Source of the DNA: Ryuthela nishihirai
Lineage: Eukaryota > Arthropoda > Arachnida > Araneae > Heptathelidae
Assembly: GCA_038380435.1 (NCBI GenBank)
Contig: JAWZYU010000013.1
Coordinates: 68,528,446 to 68,592,445, forward strand
Length of the DNA stretch: 64,000 bases
Direction of reading: 5' to 3'
Part shown: positions 41,745-52,539 of the stretch, piece by piece
Position numbering within the stretch: position 1 is the first letter of the stretch
Layout: the number at the start of each line of letters is the position of its first letter
Translations under genes and position numbers: made by a program
Notes under the pieces: generated by a model
The model's database searches: none
Seen by the model: the letters and a program-made list of their open reading frames with translations, nothing else
What the model was told of the DNA's origin: nothing

Positions 41745-43185
41745 AGGGAGAAGGTTTGATGTCTTATTCTTATGGACTGCTACACTTTTACGTATAAAGG
41801 ATCTGTTAACAGCTGATAAGTATCTTTGGCTTGATAGCTTGGCTGAGAAAACAGAGGAAGCAGCTAGACACCACAACAACAGGGGATTGTACCAAATTGT
41901 TAATCTTTCGAATGGGAAGAAGCAGGCTGGCATGAAGGGATTGAGGGATAAACACGCTAAGGTGCTTGAAGATGAGGATTCTATCATGGCTAGATGGTCT
42001 GAATATTTGAGACTGTTTTAAACAATGTGGCTATTTCTACTATCATTGTTTGCAATGAGGATAGATGCATTAACGGCTTTAACGTTGGAGAACTATTCAG
42101 CTGCTCAATTCAGGCTTAACAATTCAGAAATGGTCGGGGATGTATCGATTCTCTGTTGATCATCATAATTTGTGGTTGATCCTTAAATCATATGGAATAC
42201 CTGAAGTCACTTTGGCATTCTCTAATTTAAACTCCATGAATCCTTTGGAGTAGATGCAATTACTGCTGAAACTTTAGAGCTGGGAACATTTGCGTTGTCA
42301 TATGGCTGACTCAAATTTTGAATTTTTTTTATGATAAATGTGTTGTATCTAAGGATTGTACTAGAGCTATTTTTATCCCTATTTTTAAAATAGGTGATCG
42401 TAGTTCTTATGATAACTGTAAAGAAATTAGTCTATTTTCTTCTGCGTGTAAAATTCTTTGCATGATTATGCTAAATATAAATAAGAATTTGGTCGATGAA
42501 TAACTGCACGATGGACAATGCGGATTCAGAACTGGTAGGGGATGTATTGATCAAGTATTTTCCCTTAGGCAGATTCTTGGGAAATGCTTAATGTTTCAGA
42601 AACCTATGGTTACTAGCTTTATAAATTTCAAAATGGTTTTTGACTCTGTTGATCGTTAGATCATATAGAATACTTGAAAGTTGGTTAGCATAATGAAAAT
42701 TCTCTTTAACAATACTGAGTCGTTTCTGAGATTTGGTAATGTTTGTAGCGATTGGTTTAGCAATGTAGTAGAGGTAGACAAGGGTGCATTTTATTTCCTT
42801 TCTATTTAGTTTGGTTATTCATTATGTTTAGAGGAATTATTTTAAAGCGGCAGATTTTGCCCTCAAATGGTCTAAAAGTATAGATTTTAAGGTGATAGTC
42901 GTTCCATGGCCGAGTGGTTAGCGCGCTTGGCTACTGATCTAAGGAACCTGGGTTCGAGCCCCGGGTAAGGCATGGATGTATGTGTCATTTTTCTGCTGAG
43001 GTCCTGCCATCCTCTCAGACCATCTACTATGGAATACAAACTGACAGGCTCCTGTCAGACCTCTGTGGCAAGCAGCTGCTTGAGGGGCATTTATTTATTA
43101 TATTTATAGGGTGATTTGGCACTGTTGGCTAATGACTTCGATGAGATGAATTCTTTCATTACTGCTATTGAGAGTGGGACGGAGG
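41745..43185 (+). mobile_element. RTE LINE fragment, interrupted by SINE A
   Basis: The plus strand parallels the 54.2-kb RTE copy base by base: LAEKTEEAARHHNNRGLYQI, RDKHAKVLEDEDSIMARW, KDCTRAIFIPIFKIGDRSS, QCGFRTGRGCIDQVFSLRQ and SFINFKMVFDSVDR. A SINE A then interrupts the motif C region; after it, DLALLANDFDEMNSFITA-type sequence (partly deleted) runs to about 43185. Many stops, an internal rearrangement near 42.1-42.3 kb and no 3' end show an old copy. Confidence 0.9.
42897..43109 (+). mobile_element. SINE A inserted in the RTE copy
   Basis: Head CCATGGCCGAGTGGTTAGCG and GGGTTCGAGCCCCGGGTAAG; body TTTTTCTGCTGAGGTCCTGC; tail AGACCTCTGTGGCAAGCAGC ending in TTATTTATTA. Flanked by GGTGAT at 42891-42896 and 43110-43115, and the RTE reading resumes after the right copy, which fixes the boundaries. 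Confidence 0.93.
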
Positions 43186-43289
43186 GTGTTAAAAAAAGGT
43201 CTTCACACGGGTTCTAAATTTACACTCGTTCCTCCGAAGCTAACGAGCTACGACTTGTTTGACTAGTTGACAAAACTTGTATAAACCGT

Positions 43290-43346
43290 AATTACACAGT
43301 CGTGTAGGACCTCCGTAGCTCATGGCTGCATGAGGATTTTTGTGTG
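43290..43346 (+). mobile_element. 57-bp RTE LINE 3'-tail insertion with 12-bp duplication
   Basis: TGTATAAACCGT stands at 43278-43289 and again at 43347-43358. Between them lie 57 bases including GGACCTCCGTAGCTCATGGC and TGCATGAGGA, which match the last codons and 3' end of the 54.2-kb RTE (GGACCTCCGTAGCACATAGC, TGCTTGAGGA). Mariner sequence is continuous across if the insert and one duplication copy are removed. This is an extremely 5'-truncated LINE insertion. Confidence 0.88.
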
Positions 43347-43439
43347 TGTATAAACCGTGTCATTAGGTGTTAAAACAAAGGCCGTATCATTATTTCTATC
43401 TCCGCTGGCGGCTTTTAAAGTTCTGTCTGCGAAATCTAT

Positions 43440-44865
43440 GCTTTTTTGCTATGCAGCCTACTGAAGACGAAAAAATATTTTACATTTTCTCAAGGATGAA
43501 TTTTGGGGGTGAAGGGAAACTATTTGATGCCAATTTATCACACGTATGTGAGGATCGTGCATCTTCATTCAGGGGTGTATGCGCAAATTCACAGAAGGAC
43601 GACAGAGTTCCGAAGACCTCCCTCGAGCAGGAAACCGAAGAAGGCAGTAAATGGGAGAACCATTGCTGCTGTTCGTGAACTCGTTAAGGAAAACCCACAC
43701 ATCATCGTTCAGGCAATAGGTTTAGATGCCAGTGCATTGATTGGCAGTGTGGAAACAATTATTCATCAAGATTTAAAGTTCTGAAGGAACTGTGCCAAAT
43801 GTCCACAAACTAACAGAACAGGAAAAAAAAGGTTAGTATCGACTCGTATTATCAGAGGTGATGAGACCTGGTTTTATTACTGTAGAATACCCTGAAAGAA
43901 CGACAATTATGTTGGGTTGTGGAAGATGAACCGAATCGCCAAATTCTCCACAAGATTTTCGCTTAAGGAGGAGGATGCTCATATTTTTTTCAATTACCAA
44001 GGAATGTTAGACGTGGACACCTTATCTGAAAAAATGATTATAAATCGCCAGTAGTACACCAACATTATTTTGCCCAAAATGGTTAAGGAGATGAAGGAGT
44101 AGCGTTCAACAACAGGGGTTCTTCTTCTCAAAGGTTCAAGGGTTCTTCTTCTTCATGACAATGCCAATGATCTGTAGTTCCCAGGTTCGAGTTCCAGTTG
44201 GGTCAGCGTTGAGATTTATCTCTGCAAAATTCCCCGCCTGTCCCCAGTAGGGGACACCGATGGGCTTGGAAATGCCGACGTCCGTCGGATGGGACGTTAA
44301 GCCGTGGCCCCGTGTGCGGGAGAGCCATACCCTGTGCACGTTAAAGAACACGATGAATGGCCTTGACGGGAGGCTACCATCTGTCTCCCAACAGCTGTTC
44401 TAGTGGGTCGCTTCGCCCAACCTTCTCTGAGCCTTCGGGGTCCATGTGACCTGGCCATTTAGCCCATGGTGTGCAAAAAAGTGCCCCTTGGCGGTAAAAC
44501 AACCCAACCCACAAACTCAGCAAGACGTGAAATATATGGAGCAGGAAATAAATCAAACATCTACTCCATCCTGCATATTTGCCCGATCTTGCACCATGCA
44601 ACTTTTTTGTTGTTTCCAAAAATTCAAAAGAAACTTGTTGGGAAGACTTTTTCAAGGGTGCAAGGCCTTACAAAATGAGTTCATTCAGAGTTACGGAATG
44701 CTCTCCGACAAGAGTACCACCAAAAGTTCCAAAATTAGCGTAGACGTCTGTAACTTGCATAGATTCTGGAGGGGGAGTACTTTGAAGGACAGTAAAGGTT
44801 TTGTTGAGATAATTGCAATGGTTTTTGGTCGCAAATTCATGTTAAGAACGTAAAAAAATATTGAG
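43440..44865 (+). pseudogene. mariner transposase, frameshifted and interrupted by a SINE
   Basis: Blocks in order: MQPTEDEK at 43452; NGRTIAAVRELVKENPHIIV and IGSVETIIHQDLKF (frame 43503-43784); VPNVHKLTEQEKKRL; GDETWFYY near 43,860 (first catalytic Asp block); LHDNAN near 44,155 (second Asp); then, past the SINE, HPAYLPDLAPCNFFVVSKNS near 44,560-44,620. In the last block family members have SPDLAPCD, so the third catalytic residue is Asn here. Several frameshifts. Known role: cut-and-paste DDD transposase. Confidence 0.88.
44171..44512 (+). mobile_element. SINE B, 5'-truncated, inside mariner
   Basis: Starts at TCTGTAGTTCCCAGGTTCGA (A box missing) and runs through GATGGGACGTTAAGCCGTGG and TGCACGTTAAAGAACACG to GGTAAAACAACCCAACCC. 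It separates the mariner HDNA block from HPAYLPDLAP. No clear target duplication. Confidence 0.93.
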
Positions 44866-45105
44866 CAGTGTTATAGATTATGCATTATTTATATTATTGT
44901 CCTAACAATATATATATATATCATCTTCAAACGCGAAAATATTGTTTATATGCGATATTCGTTTGTTATAAGCATGATCCATTTTATTCAAGTAACTGAG
45001 AATTATTGTGGATCAAAAAAACAAAAATTCGGAAATTCACTAATAGAAACGCTAGAAAGGAAAACTGTGCAACGATCAGGAACCATTGTGGTTTTTGGGC
45101 AATAA
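44866..45105. other. No recognised feature
   Basis: AT-rich interval with a short (TA)n tract near 44,910. Confidence 0.4.
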
Positions 45106-45117
45106 TATTTGAAGAGA

Positions 45118-45507
45118 TTTGTTGTTGGGTTGTTTTACCTCTGAGCGGCACTTTTTTGCACACCATGGGCTAAATGACCAGGTCACATGGACCCCGAAGG
45201 CTCAGAGAAAGTTGGGGGAGGGGACCCACTGGAACAACTGTTGGGAGACAGATGGTAGCCTCCCGTCAAGGCCATCCATCGTGTTCTTTAACGTGCACAG
45301 GGTATGGCTCTCCCGCACACGGGGCCACGACTTAACGTCTCATCCGACGGACGGCGGCCTTTCCAAGCCCATCGGTGTCCCCTACTGACCGTGGGTAAGG
45401 CGGGGAATTTTGCGGAGATAAATCTCAACGCTGACCCAGCTGGGACTCGAACCTGGAAACTACAGATTACGAGCCTGGCGCGCTACCGACTGAGCCACTC
45501 CCGCCCC
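45118..45507 (-). mobile_element. SINE B, full-length, minus strand
   Basis: Flanked by TATTTGAAGAGA (45106-45117) and TATTTGAAAAGA (45508-45519), an 11-of-12 duplication. All SINE B parts are present in reverse, ending with the complement of the head (CGCGCTACCGACTGAGCCAC). It lies opposite in orientation to the 44.2-kb copy, so the two form a ~340-bp inverted pair about 600 bp apart. Confidence 0.96.
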
Positions 45508-45519
45508 TATTTGAAAAGA

Positions 45520-46074
45520 GCATCAATGGATTATCGATCAGGTCCACAATTAGTATTATTTAACCGGTATTGTTCGAATTTTCAGACGTAATTTACATTG
45601 AGTTGTGATAGATTTTTGTGACTTATGCAGCAGAATTTTGCGATGCAAATTTTAGGTCTATGCATAACGAGTGATTAAATATTTTCACAAACAGAGTGTT
45701 TTTTATCCATTTCTTTTTATACCACTAAACGTGAGCATATATCTCGTCTTTCAGATCTGCGATATAACCATGGACGTATCATCATCAGCTTGGGCCCTGT
45801 TGCAGCATTTCTTTATGGGGCCCCCAAAGTTATTAAATATTTCTAAATTTGTTAAAGTTAGTTCTCATTTGAACCTGCAACGAATAATTAGATGATTAGA
45901 GCTTCAAAGTACTTCTTTCTTTGAACCCGAAGTCTTGAAGGCTTGATCTTCTTTTCTTTGAAGACGTTAAGTCTGATTTTACCATTGAGAACTGACGTCT
46001 GTTTTAAAAACGTATTCGCCCCCGTACGTTAAGTAAGTACTGATATAATTTTTGCTTTCTCTCAAAGATATATA
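45520..46074. other. No recognised feature
   Basis: AT-rich; the 74-residue frame at 45671-45895 has no motif. Confidence 0.4.
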
Positions 46075-46082
46075 TACATATC

Positions 46083-46315
46083 CAGGGCTGAAACAGGAAG
46101 GGGGGCATGCCCCTCCCCTTTTCAGAATGCTGGTAGGGGTAATAGAAGAAAAAAATCATTAAACTTATTTATATTTCATGCATTTTTCAAAAAAATTTTA
46201 AAGACCTATAAAACTGAGATGGAAATGTTATAATGGATTGAAAATCCAGTCTTCTGCATTTTTCCGACGAGGTTATGTTTCTTGCCCCTCGATTTTTTTT
46301 GTAGATCCGATCCTG
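46083..46315. mobile_element. hAT-like MITE, family M1 copy 2 (233 bp)
   Basis: CAGGGCTGAAACAGGAAG at the left and GTAGATCCGATCCTG at the right, with the interior shared with 19734-20000. Flanking TACATATC (46075-46082) and TACACATC (46316-46323) match at seven of eight bases, supporting an 8-bp duplication and hAT-like mobility. Confidence 0.85.
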
Positions 46316-46323
46316 TACACATC

Positions 46324-46875
46324 GAAAATTCAGAATACTTTAGGTACATAATAAAAATTAAATTTATTTGGAAATGTTTACTTATTTATTAAATTAAGAT
46401 TATTGTGAATGAACATGTGCTAGTGTTCTGCTGGAAAAAAAAAAAAAACGTCTAGAGCATTATGCGCAAATCAGAATAATATAAATGCGACAAATATGCC
46501 AATTCCTACACATTAGATTTATTCTGCATATGTCTTATTTAAGTACAATTTCTTAATATATTTACTACGCTACTATTACGCTAGTAATAAAAAAATATAG
46601 AGTGCAAAAACGTTATATACAAAATTAATATGTATATTTGTATCTAAATTTATCCAGCACAAGGGCCAACTGAATGTAATTATGATACACTTTACTTTTA
46701 TTAAAACATAATTTGCATAACATATATTGCATAAAAATTCAATTAAAATGACAAATATCATAAACTTACTTTGGGTAAAAGATATGCAAACGTATCGAAA
46801 CAAGTTCCTTCTTGCATGAAACATCGAAGCATTATTGAAAAATTGATGAATGTACTCTAGATGGTTCGCACTACT
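46324..46875. other. No recognised feature
   Basis: Very AT-rich; the 100-residue minus-strand frame 46576-46878 is hydrophobic and low in complexity, with no family motif. Confidence 0.4.
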
Positions 46876-46888
46876 CAAACGAGAATGA

Positions 46889-47272
46889 GGGGCGGGGGTG
46901 GCTCAGTCGGTAGCGCGCCAGGCTCGTAATCTGTAGTTCCCAGGTTCGAGCCCAGCTGGGTCAGCGTTATGATTTATCTCCGCAAAATTCCCCGCTCTGC
47001 CCACGGTCAGTAGGGGACACCGATGGGCTTGGAAAGGCCGCCGTCCGTCGGATGGGACGTTAAGCCGTGGCTCCGTGTGCGGGAGAGCCATACCCTGTGC
47101 ACGTTTAAGAACACGCTGGATGGTCTTGACGGGAGGCTACCATCTCTCTCCCAACAGCTGTTCCAGTGGGTCCCCTCCCCCAACCTTCTCTGAGCCTTCG
47201 GGGTCCATGTGACCTGGCCATTTAGCCCATGGTGTGCAAAAACGTGCCGCTCAGAGGTAAAACAACCAAACC
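46889..47272 (+). mobile_element. SINE B, full-length with 13-bp duplication
   Basis: CAAACGAGAATGA at 46876-46888 and 47273-47285 is an exact 13-bp duplication. The complete head GGCTCAGTCGGTAGCGCGCC, B box GGTTCGAGCCCAGCTG, central hairpin and 3' end are present. Very similar to the 35.9- and 45.1-kb copies, so probably among the youngest. Confidence 0.97.
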
Positions 47273-47285
47273 CAAACGAGAATGA

Positions 47286-47799
47286 AGTTAGAAGCGATTA
47301 GTGTAAAGCACTTTACTGAATTCAGAAATTTTTGGGTATTTCTTACCCATATACCGTTCGTCCTATAATTGGCTGTTTACCTTTAACATGCAGTGCGAAT
47401 TTCTCCATGTAGTACAGTAACAGATGTCAGCAATAGCATTCAAGCTTTCAAAAAATATCTCTTGAATTATCTGATAACTCTGCAGAAGGAAACACTAAGC
47501 ACTTCCAATCCAAACCGTGTTTTACTCTTATAAACCTCTAACCCTCATATAGTTCACTATCCATATAACTTAGCACGACGTAATTCGCTACATTACAAGC
47601 CTCAAAACATTAGAGGGTTTTAGAGGGATAGTCTTAGAGTTTATAATCTTAGAGAATTTTTTAAGCAAAACTTTTGAAAATTTTAAATATACTTACAAAT
47701 TGAATAATTTTAAAAAAACAAACTTTAATTTTATTAGCTTAGCCTAGATTCTGACTTTCCTTACTTTAATTTCTGCAAATGTTTTAACAATCTTTCTAA
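47286..47799. other. No recognised feature
   Basis: AT-rich interval between SINE B and the hAT transposase remnant; possibly the 3' flank of that hAT element, but no terminus was seen. Confidence 0.4.
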
Positions 47800-47803
47800 T
47801 ATA

Positions 47804-48058
47804 TTATTTTCGTACCCGTTCATTTTTTACAGATACAATGGCAAGTCCTGATAATTTTTCTTCTGTCATTTCACTTGTGAGAGAATTTTTCATCAATTTT
47901 AATTTTGAAAATGAGCATTCCGATGTTGCTACCGTCATCGGCAACGTTAAAAAGAGTAATATACACATCTGGAAAAGCAGAAATAAGAAAGTGGTTAAAT
48001 TATTCTGAAAAAAAAAATTCTGAAAAAAAGACGGCGGATGTGATGAGATTCCCGCCAT
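47804..48058 (-). pseudogene. hAT C-terminal dimerisation domain
   Basis: 84-residue frame containing FLTLPMTVATSECSFSKLKL, MKNSLTSEMTEEKLSGLAIV. The LP.TVA.SE.SFSKLK..K...R......RL..LA.L pattern is the hAT family dimerisation region. The first ~20 residues come from the hairpin insertion at 47994-48092, not from the transposase. Confidence 0.9.
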
Positions 48059-48092
48059 GTCGGCGATGATTTTTTTTTCAGAATAATTTAAC
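47994..48092. repeat. Hairpin inserted in the hAT gene
   Basis: GTTAAATTATTCTGAAAAAA at 47994 is mirrored by TTTTTTTCAGAATAATTTAA ending near 48091. The ~55-base loop is GC-richer (GACGGCGGATGTGATGAG). Probably a small MITE or a local inverted duplication. Confidence 0.85.
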
Positions 48093-49964
48093 TAATATTT
48101 GAAGTCTATCTCTACAGGTAATCTGTGTATTTACTATGGATCGATTCTTAAGAAAGTGGTTTTTAATAATCAATAAATTTGCTACTTCCCTTATGGAAGA
48201 AAGTTTTGCTATTTCCGGTTTCAAGTAAGTCGTAAATGATAGAAACTAAACACCAAATGAAGACGTTAACTCAGATTTTTATTCCCTGGTGAGGAGCTCT
48301 GCAGTTTCGTTTAACTCCTCATCAATTACAGCTTGTAAAGCTTTTGGACGCAGGGCGACGAAGTTGTCAGCGATCTCATTAAAGTTCTTAAAACGACTTT
48401 AGAGTTCCACAATGGTTCTGTCGAAAGTAACGTTGAATACTTCGATTTTGAAGCGATTTTCTGCATTCATAAACCTCTTTGTTGTCACACAGTTCACCAT
48501 CCACACGTTTGATTTTAGGCACACGAGAAGTCTGGAATCTTGATTCTACACCCCACATTAATGCCATCTTTTGTGCACTTTCATTGAATTTATCAAACTT
48601 GTTCCTGGATTATTGCACAAGCCTTGTAGTACATTGTGCAGCAGTTGGGAGGATTTTGAAAAGTCAACAACATCTGGAGATTGCAGAAATTTAGAGACAG
48701 CATCTATTGATTGCAAAATTTTTGATAGAATTTGGAGAGAAAAATGTTTTCAAAATTTTCTAATTTCTTCCTTAAAACTTTTGCATTCAAAATTTCTTCA
48801 TTTGTTTTTATTGAGAAGAATTGTTTGAGTCAATATATCCATCACATATATAGATTTATATTTCAAGGCAGGCAAAGATTTATATGTTGAAGACCTGCAG
48901 GTGCAGAAAAAATTTTAATGTTATTTAATCAGAGTCAGAGATAGACTGAAGTGTTCCCCGCTTTTTAACGATGTTAGAGGAAAAAGACTACAAGTCTTTC
49001 CACAAACCGAACACATATACATATTTTGCGTTGCTGTAATTTGCTTTAATCTTAGTCTGAATCTCATTATATGCACCGCTCCTTATAGTTGCTCCATCAT
49101 AACTCCGTCCATGTATTTCATTTAAATCTAGACTGCACTCTTTCAAGTTAGCCTCTAGAGTTTGTAAAGTACTCTGCTGTATGATCATTAAATCCGAAAA
49201 AAGATTTTTTTCGTGGTCAGTTTGTTGGGAATTCCGTTCTCGCCATTTTCTGTTGAAACATGGATAATTATTAAGGTCAGTTGCTCTATTTTGGTAATGT
49301 CCTGCGTGCTATCAGAAATAATAGAAAAAAAATGGCACTTTTCTTATCTCATAGCAAATTTCATGCTTTGACATTACTCGATAGTGTTTGAAAAATATCA
49401 TTTTGAAGGACTTAAATATTTTACTGACCTCTCCCCTTCTTTTTTCCAACAATTCTTTCGAAATAGAATTATAGATAGAGAGAAAAGATATAACTGATAA
49501 AATACAGGCCTTGATTTTCATTCTGAGAGCATTCATCATGACCTCTGATTGTCAGGTTACATAGCACCAGGGTTTAACGTTCATCGGCCTTTCCAGAACT
49601 TTAGTCTAATGGTTGACTTCGGTTTGTAATGCAGTTTCTGCTTCCTATGACAGTGTTTTGTCGTTCCTCCACTGATCGTATACCATGCAATAAGTAATGT
49701 GGAGTGCAGACTCGTCATGTAGTTTAATATTAATCGAAACATGGGCAACTGTATTCTTTATCTGTTCTACTATCTGCACAATTTCATTTATTTTTACGTC
49801 AGTATTCGTTTCTCGGTCTGTCTCTCGAATCCCGCTAACCCATGCTACATTCCGTTTTTCCACAAATAACCAGCAGGCTTGACAATATATTGCATCTATC
49901 CCTAGAGTAATAGAGATACATGCGTTTTATTTGTACTCCAGCTTTATTTGTCCAATAATAATAA

Positions 49965-50147
49965 ATAAATAAATAAATAAATAAATACCCCCTCAAGCAG
50001 CTGCTTGCCACAGAGGTCTGACAGGAGTCTGTCAGTTTATATGCCATAGTAGAAGGTCTGAGAGGATGGCAGGCCTTCAGCAGAAAAACGACACATACAT
50101 CCATGCATTACCCGGGGCTCGAACCCAGGTCCCTTAGATCAGTCTGA
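49965..50147 (-). mobile_element. SINE A, 5'-truncated, inside the hAT gene
   Basis: Begins (in reverse) with an AATAAATAAATAAATAAATA tail, then CCTCAAGCAGCTGCTTGCCA, CAGAGGTCTGACAGG and GGGGCTCGAACCCAGGTCCC. It stops within the head before the A box. It lies between the N-terminal and middle blocks of the hAT transposase. Confidence 0.93.
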
Positions 50148-50659
50148 AAATCATCTGTTGTCCTGCTTTGGATGTTTAGGGAATTGGCAAATAGGTTGGC
50201 ATGGATCATTATTAATAATCATTCGTTTCACATCACTAGTGAGTGGGTCGTTGAAATTAATTCTATCTTCGTTTTCCGTAATGTTTCAAATATTCTTAGT
50301 ACTGTTCGTAATCATAGCAGTATCATAAGCTATTGGCATTAATTCTTCCATATCAAGTTCTTTCTCTTGGTTACAAACATTTGAAAAAGTTGGCATTACG
50401 AAATCTTCATAATTATCGTTTTATATTATCTGCTCAGTTTCATTTAATTTTACGTAAGCATTCGTGTTTGGATCGCCCTTTCCATCATTTATTCTTGAAG
50501 CTTCTTCATAAGACTTTAAAAAAGTGTATATTTTACACATCTTTTTAACGTTTTATTCCTTATCTTTTTTAATTTTTCTTTTTGCCGATCCACCAAGACA
50601 CTTTGGTTTACTGTTTTCTTTTGACATGATGGAGCACAAATTAAGCAATTATAAAAAAA

Positions 50660-51475
50660 GGAGAGGGGGAATGAAACTGTCTCAAATTAAAACTTTTACT
50701 CTCAATACCACAAACTACCAGGCAAGAATCTCACGTGGAACTAAAGAAATCTGACAGAGGAAGGCCCAAAGACAGGTCTTTGTTTCCAACCTACAGGCAT
50801 ATACCTACTGACTGATGTCTGTCCACATGTGAACCACTTAGTTCTGCACGTCTCCTTTAACTGTTTCGGTCAGAGCTTCTCTGTGAATATCTGACCTTCA
50901 AAATGCCCCAAGTTTTCAAAATTTTACCCCTCTCCCACGTTGACCTCTTGAAAGTTTTCCTTTATAAGACCCACCCTAATTGCTGGCAAGAGATATGAAA
51001 GATAATTGGTTTGGTTATTGAAAGGAATTCCGACCTCCCTCATTGCACATGCACTTAGAAACACCTGACAATGAAAACTAAACTGGTGGTTCTGGATCAA
51101 CCCTCAAACGACCCTCAAAGGTATGGGAAAGACGGGTGGAGAGGGTGGAAGTTGGTTGGATTTAAAGATTAAGCTTAGCAGTCATCAAAATTGACAGCAA
51201 ACACCATCACCACGTTGAGAGAGTGGGAAGGTACAGAGATGGGGAGTAGCAGATGAAGGAAATATCCGTCTGTGTCTTTTACATACTGAAAACGTAAAAT
51301 TATCCCTTTTCCTTTTGCGAATGTTTCTTCTACTCTGAAAACTGACATGTACAAAAATATTTGCAAGGAGTGCCTGTCTATTTAAAAAGAAAATGTAAAC
51401 TTTCTTTTTTTTATTTTTGGGCCCTCTTAAGCTCAGGGCACTAGTGCAGTTGCACCACCTGCACCACTGGATGAT
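50660..51475. other. No recognised feature
   Basis: Short frames without motifs. Confidence 0.4.
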
Positions 51476-51488
51476 AGCCTCTGGATAT

Positions 51489-51876
51489 GGGGCGTGGGGT
51501 GGCGCAGTCGGTAGCGCGCCAGGCTCGCAATCTGCAGTTCCCAGATTCGAGTCCCAGCTTGATCAGCGTTGAGATATATCTCCGCAAAATTCCCCGCCCT
51601 GCCCACGGTCAGTAGGGGACACCGATGGGCTTGGAAATGCCGACGTCCGTCGGATGGGACGTTAAGCTGTGGCCCCGTGTGCTGGAGAGCCATATCCTGT
51701 GCACGTTAAGGAACACGCTGGATGGCCTTGACGGGAGGCTACCATCTGTCTCCCATCAGCTGTTCCAAAGGATCTCCTCCCCCGACCTTCTCTGAATCTT
51801 CGGAGTCCTTGTGACCTGGCCATTTAGCTTATTGTGTGGAAAAAAGTGCCGCTCAGAGGTAAAACAACTCAACCCA
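51489..51876 (+). mobile_element. SINE B, full-length with 13-bp duplication
   Basis: AGCCTCTGGATAT at 51476-51488 and 51877-51889 is an exact duplication. GGTGGCGCAGTCGGTAGCGC head, B box GATTCGAGTCCCAGC, central domain GATGGGACGTTAAGCTGTGG. Slightly more diverged than the 46.9-kb copy. Confidence 0.96.
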
Positions 51877-51889
51877 AGCCTCTGGATAT

Positions 51890-52539
51890 AATGTTCCAAA
51901 GAGAAATAAGCAGGGAGTGTTAGGGCTCTTGCTCTACATAAACGCAGTCACTGCCTACGTCGAAGTTCATTCATTTCTGACTCTACTCATGGAAGCAAAA
52001 GTTCTTCCACAGTTCTGGTGCTCTCTAGTACCCTGAAATGGTGACAACAAAAATTTTGAATATTTTTTTCAAGTGATTCTAGAGAGAGAGGCTTCAAAGT
52101 CAATGAGCATCGATGAAAATCAATATGGAAATTTGGGTATGATAACAAAAATATACTCAAGGACTAATATCTGTTGGTACCGTTTGTAACGTTTTTTTTT
52201 TTTATCAACAAGGGCTTACGATAGTGATATCTTAAAAATAGTTCTATTTTTTCGTATTATTTCCAAATAATGTTTTTTATTACGACCAGAAACAATGCAA
52301 AAGTGAAATTAAAAAAAAATAAGAAACATTCTACCCAAAATTAAGGAATTGCTATGCTGTTACACAGCAGATTTGAAATGCAAAGTTTTCTGAACAAATT
52401 TCACCCTGCTTCACAATGAAGATTTTTTCACACATCAGCTATGGCTTTTCTATCATTTCTTGAGCGCAATAGACTGAGCGTAACTTTAGAGTAATAGTAC
52501 TACTTAACCAAAAGTTAAAAAGTAGCCAAATTTTACTTG
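51890..52539. other. No recognised feature
   Basis: No motif or repeat beyond poly-A/T tracts. Confidence 0.4.

Larger units (their letters stand above)
43190..44865 (+). mobile_element. mariner element containing two nested insertions
   Basis: Begins near CACACGGGTTCTAAATTTAC with a leader shared with the 29.4-kb mariner. It is interrupted by a 57-bp RTE tail (43290-43346) and by SINE B (44171-44512), and runs to about 44865. Its inverted termini were not resolved. The transposase is described separately. Confidence 0.8.
47800..50655 (-). pseudogene. hAT-superfamily transposase (ZMYM1-like), decayed
   Basis: Minus-strand blocks from high to low: N-terminus near 50.63 kb (MSKENSKPKCLGGSAKRKIK), then after a SINE A insertion IKACILSVISFLSIYNSIS and MSKHEICYEIRK (49.3-49.54 kb), DSTQDITKIEQLTLII (near 49.3 kb), LKECSLDLNEIHGRSYDGAT (49.1 kb) and NAKYVYVFG, a middle region near 48.3-48.8 kb, and the dimerisation block (47.8-48.06 kb). 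D-S-T and the GRSYDGA block carry catalytic acidic residues of hAT DDE domains. Many stops are present. No flanking hAT termini identified. Confidence 0.85.

Noticed and set aside
42897..42965. Candidate tRNA (Ser/Leu-like) in GGCCGAGTGGTTAGCGCGC...GGTTCGAGCCCCGG
   Set aside because: The same sequence heads six dispersed copies followed by a constant body and TTTA tail; acceptor stems do not pair. It is a SINE promoter region, not a tRNA gene.
46576..46878. 100-residue hydrophobic minus-strand ORF
   Set aside because: Composition follows extreme AT content; no family pattern.
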